Source: Planktosalinus sp963975935
Lineage (GTDB): Bacteria; Bacteroidota; Bacteroidia; Flavobacteriales; Flavobacteriaceae
Direction: 5' to 3'
Length of the DNA: 64,000 nt
NCBI GenBank assembly: GCA_963975935.1
Contig: CAXBIQ010000011.1
Location: 1-64,000, forward strand
Within the stretch, counting starts at the first letter, position 1; every line of letters starts with the position of its first letter. Shown piece by piece: positions 32,924-40,610 of this stretch. Under the pieces are notes generated by a model. That model was not told the DNA's origin. It did no database searches and worked only from the letters and a program-made list of their open reading frames with translations. The position numbers were made by a program, and so were the translations under genes.

Positions 32924-34102
32924 TTAGTACTCAAATACGCCAAATTCACTTTTGATGGTCAATTTCTTTTCTGCGGAAGCCTCTACCCTTCCTACGATTT
33001 GAGCATCGATGTTAAAGCTTTTGGAAATGGCGATAAGATCAGCAGCTATCGCCTCGTTGCAATACAGCTCCATCCTGTGGCCCATATTAAACACCTGGTA
33101 CATTTCTTTCCAGTCTGTGCCTGATTCCTTCTGAATAAGTTTAAACAAAGGTGGCACTTCAAAAAGAGTGTCTTTGATTATATGAAGATTGCCTATAAAA
33201 TGAAGTATTTTGGTTTGTGCACCGCCACTACAATGCACCATGCCGTGAATATCTTTGGCATTGTATTTTGACAGCATTTTTTTTATTACCGGCGCATAGG
33301 TGCGTGTGGGTGAAAGCACGAGTTTCCCGGCATCAAGAGGACTGTCTGTTACCGTATCTGTTAATTTTTTACTTCCTGAATAGACCAGTTCATCAGGAAC
33401 CGAAGCGTCAAAACTCTCAGGGAATTTTTTAGCAAGATACTTTTCAAAAACATCGTGGCGTGCAGACGTCAGGCCATTGCTGCCCATCCCGCCATTGTAT
33501 TCCTTTTCGTAGGTCGCCTGCCCGAAAGAAGCAAGGCCTACAATCACATCGCCGGGTTGAATGTTTGCATTGTCTATCACATCACTGCGTTTCATTCTGG
33601 CGGTAACTGTGGAATCAACGATGATGGTTCGCACCAAGTCCCCCACATCAGCTGTTTCACCGCCAGTGGAATGAATGGTCACGCCAAAAGATTTTAAATC
33701 TTCTATCAGTTCTTCCGTTCCGTTGATAATGGCTGAAATGACTTCGCCGGGAATCAGATTTTTATTTCGACCTATGGTGGAAGAAAGCAAGATATTGTCT
33801 GTTGCGCCCACGCACAGCAGATCGTCAATATTCATTATGAGGGCGTCCTGGGCAATGCCTTTCCAAACGGAGGCGTCACCTGTTTCTTTCCAGTACATAT
33901 ATGCCAGGGATGATTTTGTGCCCGCACCGTCTGCGTGCATGATTAAGCAATACGCATCGTCTTGGGTAAGATAATCAGGTATGATTTTACAAAACGCTTT
34001 GGGAAAAAGCCCTTTATCAATGTTTTTTATGGCATTGTGTACATCTTCCTTTCCGGCGGAAACGCCCCTTTGTGCATATCGTTTGCTGACTTCCTTGCTC
34101 AT
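32924..34102 (-). CDS. AIR synthase-related protein (PurM-like)
   Basis: A 392-residue PurM-fold protein related to phosphoribosylformylglycinamidine cyclo-ligase, which makes aminoimidazole ribotide in purine synthesis. Visible family features are RYAQRGVSAGKEDV at the N-terminus, HADGAGTKSSLAYM (glycine-rich nucleotide loop), STGGETADVGDLVRTI, and GMVHCSGGAQTKIL. It is longer than E. coli PurM (about 345 residues), as is usual for the Bacteroidota form. The -7 box at 34119-34126 lies 17 bases upstream. Confidence 0.88.
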   Translation of the reverse strand: MSKEVSKRYAQRGVSAGKEDVHNAIKNIDKGLFPKAFCKIIPDYLTQDDAYCLIMHADGAGTKSSLAYMYWKETGDASVWKGIAQDALIMNIDDLLCVGATDNILLSSTIGRNKNLIPGEVISAIINGTEELIEDLKSFGVTIHSTGGETADVGDLVRTIIVDSTVTARMKRSDVIDNANIQPGDVIVGLASFGQATYEKEYNGGMGSNGLTSARHDVFEKYLAKKFPESFDASVPDELVYSGSKKLTDTVTDSPLDAGKLVLSPTRTYAPVIKKMLSKYNAKDIHGMVHCSGGAQTKILHFIGNLHIIKDTLFEVPPLFKLIQKESGTDWKEMYQVFNMGHRMELYCNEAIAADLIAISKSFNIDAQIVGRVEASAEKKLTIKSEFGVFEY

Positions 34103-34118
34103 AGTTGTGGTTTGGGTG

Positions 34119-34126
34119 CAAATATA
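34119..34126 (-). promoter_or_regulatory. Putative -7 box of the PurM-like gene
   Basis: Minus-strand TATATTTG matches TAnnTTTG, just upstream of the ATG at 34102. Confidence 0.55.
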
Positions 34127-34152
34127 CTTACTTTCTGCAAGCTTCTAAAAAT

Positions 34153-34184
34153 AAAAAAGCAGCACCTTGCGGTACTGCCTTTTT
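34153..34184 (-). terminator. Terminator at the end of the curli operon
   Basis: Imperfect stem AAAAAGCAGCACC / GGTACTGCCTTTTT around a short loop; on the minus strand it is followed by T residues. It lies just beyond the last curli-operon gene and before the PurM promoter, so it separates the two units. Confidence 0.7.
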
Positions 34185-34208
34185 ACAGTTGTGGTTGGTA
34201 TTGTATTG

Positions 34209-35699
34209 TTATTCCCAGTCAGGCATAAACCCATTGGAAAATAGTTGTTCTCTTGCATCGATTTCATCAAGGGTGCGCTTCCAAATGTTTTTTTGAGAAA
34301 TTCCATCATTGGAGGTGTTTACAAAAATGATTTCAGCTTCATTGGGTGAATAACGCACATCCAGATCATTTGTTCCCCCGGGTTTTTCACCTGATACATC
34401 TGTGGTTGTATCACCGGGAATGTTGTAAATAAACATTCTCGAATTCAAGCGCCTGTAAGTTGCATTCTCGTTACCGGAAACGTCATATGTATATAATACA
34501 TTTTCGCCGTCAAAAGAAAGGTTTAGACCACTAGCCGCACCCGGAACGCCATTTAATGCCGTAGCAATGAGTGTACCACTAAAATCAATTACAAAAATAT
34601 CAATATCATAACCGTTTTGATTGTTTGTTTTAAGTGCTATGCGGTTTGTGTTTTGATTGACGTCTACTTCAGAAATAAAGGAACCATCCAAAGTTTGATA
34701 TACCAGTTCCAGCCCCTGGCCATTTGAGTTGATGCTGTACAGTTTATCAAAATTGGGGAAATAGATTTTATTGCTGTTCTCAGGCCAGGAAATACTTATT
34801 TCATTAAGGTTAAACCCTGCGGGTTTTACTGATGAGGTCACTTTGAATTTTCCTGAACCATCCCTGTTCATTGTAAACACATCAATTTGTGCTCCATTGG
34901 ATTGTAAAAATGCAATTTTATTGGCAGCTACATTGCGTCGGGGCCTGAAGCTATTATTAGTAACAGAGGTCAGTTGAAATTCACTCCCATCTTCATCTGC
35001 AGAATATATAACATTATTACCTTCAATTTCACGTGTAAAAATAAACCTGTTATCCACCGGGGCAGAAATCACTTCAAAACTACTCACGGCACTGTTAACA
35101 GGAGGGTTTATACCATCATCTGCCTTTACCTGCCAGAAATACTTGGCTCCAAAAAGAAGTGAGGAGTATGTAAAAACAGGTTCTGTTATATCTTCGAAGA
35201 TTTCAACATCGCTATTCTGGTCATTTCTAAGTTCAAGGGTAAAGGTGATTTCATCTTCATCGGGATCTGTGCTTGTCCAAACAAAAGTGGCTTCAATGCT
35301 TTCCAGTATTTGACCTTCACCGGGAGATAAAAGATCCGGGATCGTTGGTGGACGGTTATTTGCCGTTGAAGCCTGTAATTCAAAAACAACATTATTGGTT
35401 TGTCCCGCTACGACACGAGAAGCTTTAAAAGCTGTGATATAGCCATCCAATTCAGCTTGAACGGAATATTCCCCTTCAATAACATCTTCAATTATAAAAT
35501 CTCCTGTTTCATTTGTAAAAACAGTAGTCGATGCCGGTGTTGTCTCTATTTTAACATTGGCAAGGGGTTCATTGGTACCTTCATTTACAACTTTACCTGT
35601 AATTGTTCCTGTCCCGGATTCATCGATAGGGTCTTCACTACAACCGTAGAGAAACAATGCAATGATAACCCAACTATATTTCATCACTATTTTTTTCAT
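34209..35699 (-). CDS. Curli-operon lipoprotein with carboxypeptidase-regulatory and propeller domains
   Basis: A 496-residue lipoprotein (lipobox LFLYGC). A carboxypeptidase-regulatory-like beta-sandwich (about residues 30-108; TGKVVNEGTNEPLANVKIET) comes first. A fibronectin-III-like domain follows (about 115-215; TSTDPDEDEITFTLELR and YFWQVKADDG). A TolB/WD40-like propeller fills the rest, ending NGFMPDWE. The start overlaps the csgG stop by four bases (ATGA), so translation is coupled. Classical curli operons lack such a protein. It could be a surface anchor or accessory factor for the fibres, but this is inference from position. An internal ATG five codons in could also serve as start. 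Confidence 0.82.
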   Translation of the reverse strand: MKKIVMKYSWVIIALFLYGCSEDPIDESGTGTITGKVVNEGTNEPLANVKIETTPASTTVFTNETGDFIIEDVIEGEYSVQAELDGYITAFKASRVVAGQTNNVVFELQASTANNRPPTIPDLLSPGEGQILESIEATFVWTSTDPDEDEITFTLELRNDQNSDVEIFEDITEPVFTYSSLLFGAKYFWQVKADDGINPPVNSAVSSFEVISAPVDNRFIFTREIEGNNVIYSADEDGSEFQLTSVTNNSFRPRRNVAANKIAFLQSNGAQIDVFTMNRDGSGKFKVTSSVKPAGFNLNEISISWPENSNKIYFPNFDKLYSINSNGQGLELVYQTLDGSFISEVDVNQNTNRIALKTNNQNGYDIDIFVIDFSGTLIATALNGVPGAASGLNLSFDGENVLYTYDVSGNENATYRRLNSRMFIYNIPGDTTTDVSGEKPGGTNDLDVRYSPNEAEIIFVNTSNDGISQKNIWKRTLDEIDAREQLFSNGFMPDWE

Positions 35700-37129
35700 T
35701 GTCCTTCTGGTATTTCAGGTGTTTCAATTGATTCTTCTGATTTTTTATTTCCGCCTAGATTAAAATAGTATTTGATGCCTATTCCAAAATTAAAATAAAA
35801 ATCATCTCTTTTTCCGCTAACTATTTTATCAAGTTCATCAGTAAAAGCCAAATTATGTTCTGCAAAGCCCCTTATCCCCCATCTCTCAGAGGCAAAGTAT
35901 TCAAAAGCCAGACCATATTGAGCTTTAAAATAAGTGTCACCCATTTCCAGACTGTTTTCAGGTTTTACAAGATCGTTTATCACGCCAAAGCCTCCATAAA
36001 TAAAAGGGGAAAAATTATCTTCCGGTAACACTTTGTATTCAAGGTTGCCATCAAGACTTATCATTTTATTACTGTAAGATTCACCGCTTCTGTATTCAAA
36101 AGCATTAGCATTGAGGTTTAATCCAAATGACCGGGAAAGTTTTCGTGTATAGCCTACGCGTGCAAGAAAACCGAAATCTTTTTTACCGTAATCACCATCC
36201 AGCAAGGTGACACCGCCTGACAAAGACAGTGCATTACTATAGCCGCGATCAACTTGTTCCCGGTGATAGAGTAACATGGATTCTTCTATTTGTTTTTCTT
36301 TAAGGTATTCATCGACAAGTTTATCATTAGTTTCCTTGCCGTCTTTAGTAGACCACAAACCATCCTGTATTCCTTCAATAATAAGAGACTCAACCGCTTT
36401 TTCAATAGCATCTTTAACAGCTAATTGAACAGGTTCATTTACCGTAAAACCTGTTTCCACTTCCAACAAGCGCTCAAAGTTAACATATTTGAAAAGATTG
36501 GCACTCACGGCTTGTGAGAGGATAGTTTTAGATATATAAACTGTTTTTAAAATACGTCCGCTCGAGGTTGAAACAGCTCTTAAATACACTGTAATACGGT
36601 CTTCCCGGTATTGGGTTGAACCACCCACACCAAAGTAGCGTGCACCGGCACCACCGGTGATAATATTGGTATCATATGAGATAATGCCCCCTTCCAGTAA
36701 AACCCCTGCAAAAAGTAGTGGTGGTAAGTTGGGTTCATTGGGGTTCCCGCTTTTTCTGTATTCATCGCGTGTTGCCCTGATGATGTTTCTCTCATTCAGA
36801 AGGCTTTGCAGGTTTTCCCTTTCAATGGGAGTGAACCATTTGGAATCTTCCAGGGCTTTGATCAAGATTGTCGTGGCTCCCTGTGTTACAGCTGTACTGA
36901 AAGAACTTCCTGTTTCAATATTTTTATATTGCCCTGTTTGGTCTTTAAAATTGTAAACCCCCACTACAACAGGTTCAGCAGGTAATGGAAATTCCTTTAG
37001 CGTTTTTGATTTGGGCGTAAGTTCACCAAACCTTGCGTCTTGTTTTATAACGGGCTGATTAAAATAAGCACTGCATCCACTTAAAAAAAGACATACTATT
37101 ATAGATAATAAGGCGTAAAATTTTGTCAT
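35696..37129 (-). CDS. csgG: CsgG-like curli secretion channel with C-terminal beta-barrel domain
   Basis: The outer-membrane lipoprotein pore that secretes curlin subunits. Residues about 45-275 match CsgG closely (VYNFKDQTGQYKN, FSTAVTQGATTILIKALEDS, WFTPIERENLQSLLNERNII, GARYFGVGGSTQY, SKTILSQAVSANLFKYVNFE). The lipobox is LSGC with Cys19. E. coli CsgG is about 277 residues; here about 165 further residues form alternating aromatic/glycine strands ending in YYF, typical of an eight-stranded outer-membrane barrel (OmpA/OprF-like). It follows csgF by 9 bases and overlaps the next gene by 4. The constriction-loop sequence aligns ambiguously with the E. coli Tyr-Asn-Phe eyelet. Confidence 0.93.
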   Translation of the reverse strand: MTKFYALLSIIVCLFLSGCSAYFNQPVIKQDARFGELTPKSKTLKEFPLPAEPVVVGVYNFKDQTGQYKNIETGSSFSTAVTQGATTILIKALEDSKWFTPIERENLQSLLNERNIIRATRDEYRKSGNPNEPNLPPLLFAGVLLEGGIISYDTNIITGGAGARYFGVGGSTQYREDRITVYLRAVSTSSGRILKTVYISKTILSQAVSANLFKYVNFERLLEVETGFTVNEPVQLAVKDAIEKAVESLIIEGIQDGLWSTKDGKETNDKLVDEYLKEKQIEESMLLYHREQVDRGYSNALSLSGGVTLLDGDYGKKDFGFLARVGYTRKLSRSFGLNLNANAFEYRSGESYSNKMISLDGNLEYKVLPEDNFSPFIYGGFGVINDLVKPENSLEMGDTYFKAQYGLAFEYFASERWGIRGFAEHNLAFTDELDKIVSGKRDDFYFNFGIGIKYYFNLGGNKKSEESIETPEIPEGQ

Positions 37130-37138
37130 GGATTTGCT

Positions 37139-37534
37139 CTAATTTGGGATCACTATTTGGGTTTGCTCTCCTGTGTTAGTATCTAAAATATTTATAACAA
37201 GCCCTTCCGGAGATTCATAGATTTCCAGGGCAAGGCTACCAAAAGTGAAGGTACCTTCTTCCAGGCCTTCTCCAAGTTGAGAGTCAAAAAGACCCCTTGA
37301 TAATTGATTCAACAATTGCCTGTTAAGATTTTCAGAAAATTGACTCAAGGAAGTTCTGTCCTCCCTTCCACCCGAGGGGTCTTCAAAGGAATTCTGGGCA
37401 TTTGCAGAACTGAGCAGCCACTGGTAATTGAATGTATCACCTCCAAAAGCCGGGTTTATCGGTTTATAAGTGAGTTGCTGACCAAAACCATAGGTCGTAA
37501 AAAAAACAAACAAGAAGGTTAAAAATGGTTTCAT
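37139..37534 (-). CDS. csgF: CsgF-like curli assembly factor
   Basis: A 131-residue secreted accessory protein that binds the CsgG pore and connects it to the nucleator. A signal peptide (about 1-18) is followed by LTYKPINPAFGGDTFNYQWL and SANAQNSFEDP, which closely parallel the conserved E. coli CsgF N-terminus (NPNFGG...LLNSAQAQNSYKDP) that inserts into the pore. The rest includes an amphipathic helix (NLNRQLLNQLSRGLF) and a C-terminal beta part, as in the family. It lies 45 bases after csgE and 9 before csgG. Confidence 0.93.
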   Translation of the reverse strand: MKPFLTFLFVFFTTYGFGQQLTYKPINPAFGGDTFNYQWLLSSANAQNSFEDPSGGREDRTSLSQFSENLNRQLLNQLSRGLFDSQLGEGLEEGTFTFGSLALEIYESPEGLVINILDTNTGEQTQIVIPN

Positions 37535-37579
37535 GTAAGAAAATTTTTATAAACTTAATGATTTTTCATTAAAACAAGC

Positions 37580-38371
37580 CTAATATCTTTTGATAATATT
37601 AGCATCTCTTTTCAATCGTTCAAAGTGCATAGCTACCCTTCTGATAGAAGCATCTGACATGGCTTTTAAAAAATCTTGTTTGGGCCTTAAAAAGAACTCG
37701 ACAACTTTATCATCCCCAACATAGATTTCCAGTTTGGTATTTGTACCCAAAGCCATTACTTCTTTTATCTTAACAATTTTTTCACCATTAATATTATTTG
37801 AATTGTAAGCAGTATAAAACATTTTATAAAAATCACGTCCTGGTTTTGTTTTTGTCTCCTCTATTACAATTCCCCTTAAGGTCAAGCCATCTTCTGATTC
37901 TGTGTCAACATCCTCCTTATACACGGTTTCTTCTATTTTTTCCTGAAAATTTTGTTTAACCTCTTCATCAGAGACATTATCATTGATCACAATGCGGTCC
38001 TGGCCTATAATTTCATCATCAATATTGTAAATTAAAAGCAGAAGAATGACCCGGTCTTCTTCATTTGCGTTAATGCTGGTTGTTGAAAGGTTTTGACGTT
38101 GATTGGGTTCCAGGACAATTCGCCCGCTTTGGTCATTTTTTGAGGTATTTGAATTTTGAGGGTTGGAACGTATAACTGAAAGGACGTATCGCAAGCTTTG
38201 ATTTACATCGGTTTTGTTGTAAGCTATACCGGTAACTTCAAGCATTTCATTTTCTTCCTTGAGTTCTATTATGGCTTCCACTTCGGTATTATAGATTTGT
38301 GAAAAAAGGGAAACGGGAAAGAAAACAAAAAAAACTAAAAAGGGTAGGTGTTTTTTTAGGATTGGGTGCAT
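37580..38371 (-). CDS. csgE: CsgE-like factor with N-terminal CsgH/CsgC-like domain
   Basis: A 263-residue exported protein (signal peptide about 1-25). The C-terminal half (about 165-255) is CsgE: LTLRGIVIEETKTKPGRDFY, a WxVxVxG-like strand region and FLRPKQD match the family, whose members cap and gate the CsgG vestibule. E. coli CsgE has only about 129 residues. The added N-terminal domain (about 28-135) reads LEVTGIAYNKTDVNQSLRYVL, SNTSKNDQSG, then LEPNQRQNLST. This is similar in plan to the CsgH/CsgC amyloid-inhibitor beta-sandwich. The fusion call is inference from pattern. It follows the csgB-like gene by 11 bases. Confidence 0.88.
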   Translation of the reverse strand: MHPILKKHLPFLVFFVFFPVSLFSQIYNTEVEAIIELKEENEMLEVTGIAYNKTDVNQSLRYVLSVIRSNPQNSNTSKNDQSGRIVLEPNQRQNLSTTSINANEEDRVILLLLIYNIDDEIIGQDRIVINDNVSDEEVKQNFQEKIEETVYKEDVDTESEDGLTLRGIVIEETKTKPGRDFYKMFYTAYNSNNINGEKIVKIKEVMALGTNTKLEIYVGDDKVVEFFLRPKQDFLKAMSDASIRRVAMHFERLKRDANIIKRY

Positions 38372-38382
38372 GAAAATATTAA

Positions 38383-38898
38383 TTAGTTAAAATTTCTTAT
38401 CACTAGCGACCTGTCATTTCCCTGCATATTGATTTTCATGTTTTCTGAAAGGGAGTTTTCTCCGAAAACAGTAATATCCTGGTTGACTCCGTTTTGTATT
38501 ACCTCCATATTCTGTAAAGCTGAAGGATTACTTGAAAAATTGTAAAAACGGTTCTCTTCACCGTTTTGTGTAATATTTTGAGTGATTTCAAAAGCGCTTA
38601 CGTCAATTAAAGTCAAATTACTCATACCACTTTGAAAAATATTGATTAAGCTGTTGCGGGCCTGTACATCAATTTGCGCATCATTATTTTCGCCAACTTG
38701 ATTGATAAAAACTGAACTGCCGGAAGTAGTTTGTGAGGCAGCTTGTTGGTTTTGGGAAGCTATAAAGGAAAGTGCAGAAGCATTTGATTGAAAACTTTCA
38801 ATTTCAGGTTCTGATTGTTCTGAAAAAGTTTGTGCATCTGCAGTCACAAGTATACAAAAAAGTGCCAGAACAGTTGATATATATTTTAAAGTTTTCAT
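38383..38898 (-). CDS. Short curlin-like protein, probable nucleator
   Basis: A 171-residue exported protein (signal peptide about 1-23) with four or five degenerate curlin units: VFINQVGENNDAQ, LINIFQSGMSNLTL, ITQNITQNGEENRF and MEVIQNGVNQDITV. An Asn/Ser/Gln-rich, less regular first part and a basic C-terminus resemble the minor curlin CsgB that anchors and nucleates the fibre in E. coli. It begins the export-gene block and is separated from the long curlin gene upstream by a strong hairpin. The CsgB assignment is by size, position and repeat degeneracy, not by a specific motif. Confidence 0.75.
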   Translation of the reverse strand: MKTLKYISTVLALFCILVTADAQTFSEQSEPEIESFQSNASALSFIASQNQQAASQTTSGSSVFINQVGENNDAQIDVQARNSLINIFQSGMSNLTLIDVSAFEITQNITQNGEENRFYNFSSNPSALQNMEVIQNGVNQDITVFGENSLSENMKINMQGNDRSLVIRNFN

Positions 38899-38974
38899 AG
38901 TTTTTTGAATTTTGATATGTCTTAATACTATATAAATGTACGAAAAACTAGGCCTATACGCTACATCTTTTTTA

Positions 38975-39014
38975 AAAAATAGATATAAGAGTAGGTTTTA
39001 GCTACTCTTATATC
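38975..39014 (-). terminator. Strong hairpin between curlin and export genes
   Basis: A 13-base perfect stem (GATATAAGAGTAG at 38982-38994 with its complement at 39002-39014). On the minus strand it is followed by TATTTTTT. It lies just downstream of the second curlin gene, so it may terminate or attenuate transcription into the export genes. Confidence 0.8.
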
Positions 39015-39066
39015 CTTTTTTGATTATCCTAAAGATATTAACCTCATAGGTAATCACTATTAAAGT

Positions 39067-40521
39067 TTAGTTACTTTGAGTAACTACAGATGAGTTACCG
39101 TTTCCAACTTGGTTTACCAAACTATTATGGTTATTACCGGTTTGAAGAACAGTACTGGTATTAAAGTTTCCAGTTTGATTTACTTCACTAATGTGCATAG
39201 TACCTGTCTGGATTACACCACTAATGTTGTTATTTCCACTTTGGTTTACATCAGACCAGTTATCATTTCCAAACTGCTTTACATCACTAAAGTTAAAGTT
39301 ACCGATTTGGTCTACTTCAGAATAGTTATCATTTCCTGATTGTAAAACACTGCTGTTGTTTAAAACACCTTGTTGGTTAACATAACTTTCGTTGTCATTA
39401 CCTATTTGCGCAACACCTGACATATTATTACTTCCATTTTGGATAACATCAGAATCATTGTCATCTCCTGTTTGGTTAACAAGTGAGCCATTTGCTGTTC
39501 CATCCTGGTCTACATCAGAGTCATTGCTATCTCCATTTTGTAAAACAGAACTACCATTAAACTGGCCATTTTGGTTAACATCAGAATCGTTGTCATCACC
39601 TATTTGATTTACAAAAGAAAGATTTGCATTTCCATGTTGAAAAACATAAGAATAGTTATCATTACCATCCTGATTGACAGTACTGTTATGGTTAGTACCC
39701 AAATATCCTTGGAATACATCAGACTCATTGTCGTCACCGGTTTGTGTAACAGAACTGGTACTTCCTGTTCCATACTGGTCAACATAAGAATCGTTGTCAT
39801 TACCATCTTGTATAACATCACTTATGTGATTGTCACCATCCTGCCATACAAAGGACTCGTTATCGTCTCCTGTTTGTAAAACATCACTATCATTGTTATC
39901 ACTCGAAGGCAACATTGCAAAAGATGGGCTTTGCCAAACAGTTGACTGGTTGTCATTTCCAAGCTGGTCAACATCTGAGATATTGCTATCCCCAATTTGT
40001 TCTACATAAGAATCGTTAGAATCCCCATGTTGTAAAACTTCAGAGATGTTGTTGTCACCTTGCTGATCTACTATACTGGTGTGATTATCCCCATTGTAAC
40101 CTTGCAATACTATTGACGAGTTGTTATCTCCGGTTTGATCAACATCACTGTCGTTGTTGTCACCCCATTGGTCTACATAAGAATAATTGTCATTACCAGT
40201 TTGATCTACTTCAGAGTCGTTGTCATCACCGTCTTGCCATACAAAAGAATAGTTGTCATTACCTGTTTGGGTAACATCACTTTCATTGTTATTACTGGCA
40301 GGACCTTGTAATACTTGAGACTCATTTTCATCGCCGGTTTGTGTTACTTCAGAATCATTGTTGTCACCTTCCTGGTCAACATCTGAATCGTTCATAAACC
40401 CGGTTTGTGTTACAGCAGAAGTGTTTCCACTACCTGTCTGATCTACAGTACTGGTATTTGACTGAGCAAAACCAGTTGCAGTAAAAATCAGTGCTGCTAC
40501 ACTTAAGATTATTTTTTTCAT
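39067..40521 (-). CDS. csgA: Major curlin-like amyloid protein, about 40 repeat units
   Basis: A 484-residue exported fibre protein (signal peptide ending TGFAQ). Nearly the whole mature protein is about 40 tandem 11-residue units of form VxQxGxxNxSx, for example VDQTGDNNSSI and VNQIGDDNDSD, equal to about 20 curlin repeats of 22 residues. E. coli CsgA has five. Each unit should form one strand of a beta-solenoid with stacked Gln and Asn ladders. Units 5, 11, 16 and 22 carry insertions (two residues, or eight in unit 16). Position x after the Asn is often Asp, so the fibre should be acidic. It lies between the other long curlin and the export genes. Confidence 0.93.
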   Translation of the reverse strand: MKKIILSVAALIFTATGFAQSNTSTVDQTGSGNTSAVTQTGFMNDSDVDQEGDNNDSEVTQTGDENESQVLQGPASNNNESDVTQTGNDNYSFVWQDGDDNDSEVDQTGNDNYSYVDQWGDNNDSDVDQTGDNNSSIVLQGYNGDNHTSIVDQQGDNNISEVLQHGDSNDSYVEQIGDSNISDVDQLGNDNQSTVWQSPSFAMLPSSDNNDSDVLQTGDDNESFVWQDGDNHISDVIQDGNDNDSYVDQYGTGSTSSVTQTGDDNESDVFQGYLGTNHNSTVNQDGNDNYSYVFQHGNANLSFVNQIGDDNDSDVNQNGQFNGSSVLQNGDSNDSDVDQDGTANGSLVNQTGDDNDSDVIQNGSNNMSGVAQIGNDNESYVNQQGVLNNSSVLQSGNDNYSEVDQIGNFNFSDVKQFGNDNWSDVNQSGNNNISGVIQTGTMHISEVNQTGNFNTSTVLQTGNNHNSLVNQVGNGNSSVVTQSN

Positions 40522-40561
40522 AATTGAAATTTAGAATTGGTTAATAATAATATTGTTTTAA

Positions 40562-40587
40562 AAGCTGCCTGAAAATTCAGGCAGCTT
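40562..40587 (-). terminator. Hairpin between the two curlin genes
   Basis: A 12-base perfect stem (AAGCTGCCTGAA / TTCAGGCAGCTT) with a 2-base loop; on the minus strand TTTT follows. It is more likely an attenuator or 3' stabilising structure than a full terminator. Confidence 0.6.
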
Positions 40588-40610
40588 ATTAAATTTAAAC
40601 AATATCAATA

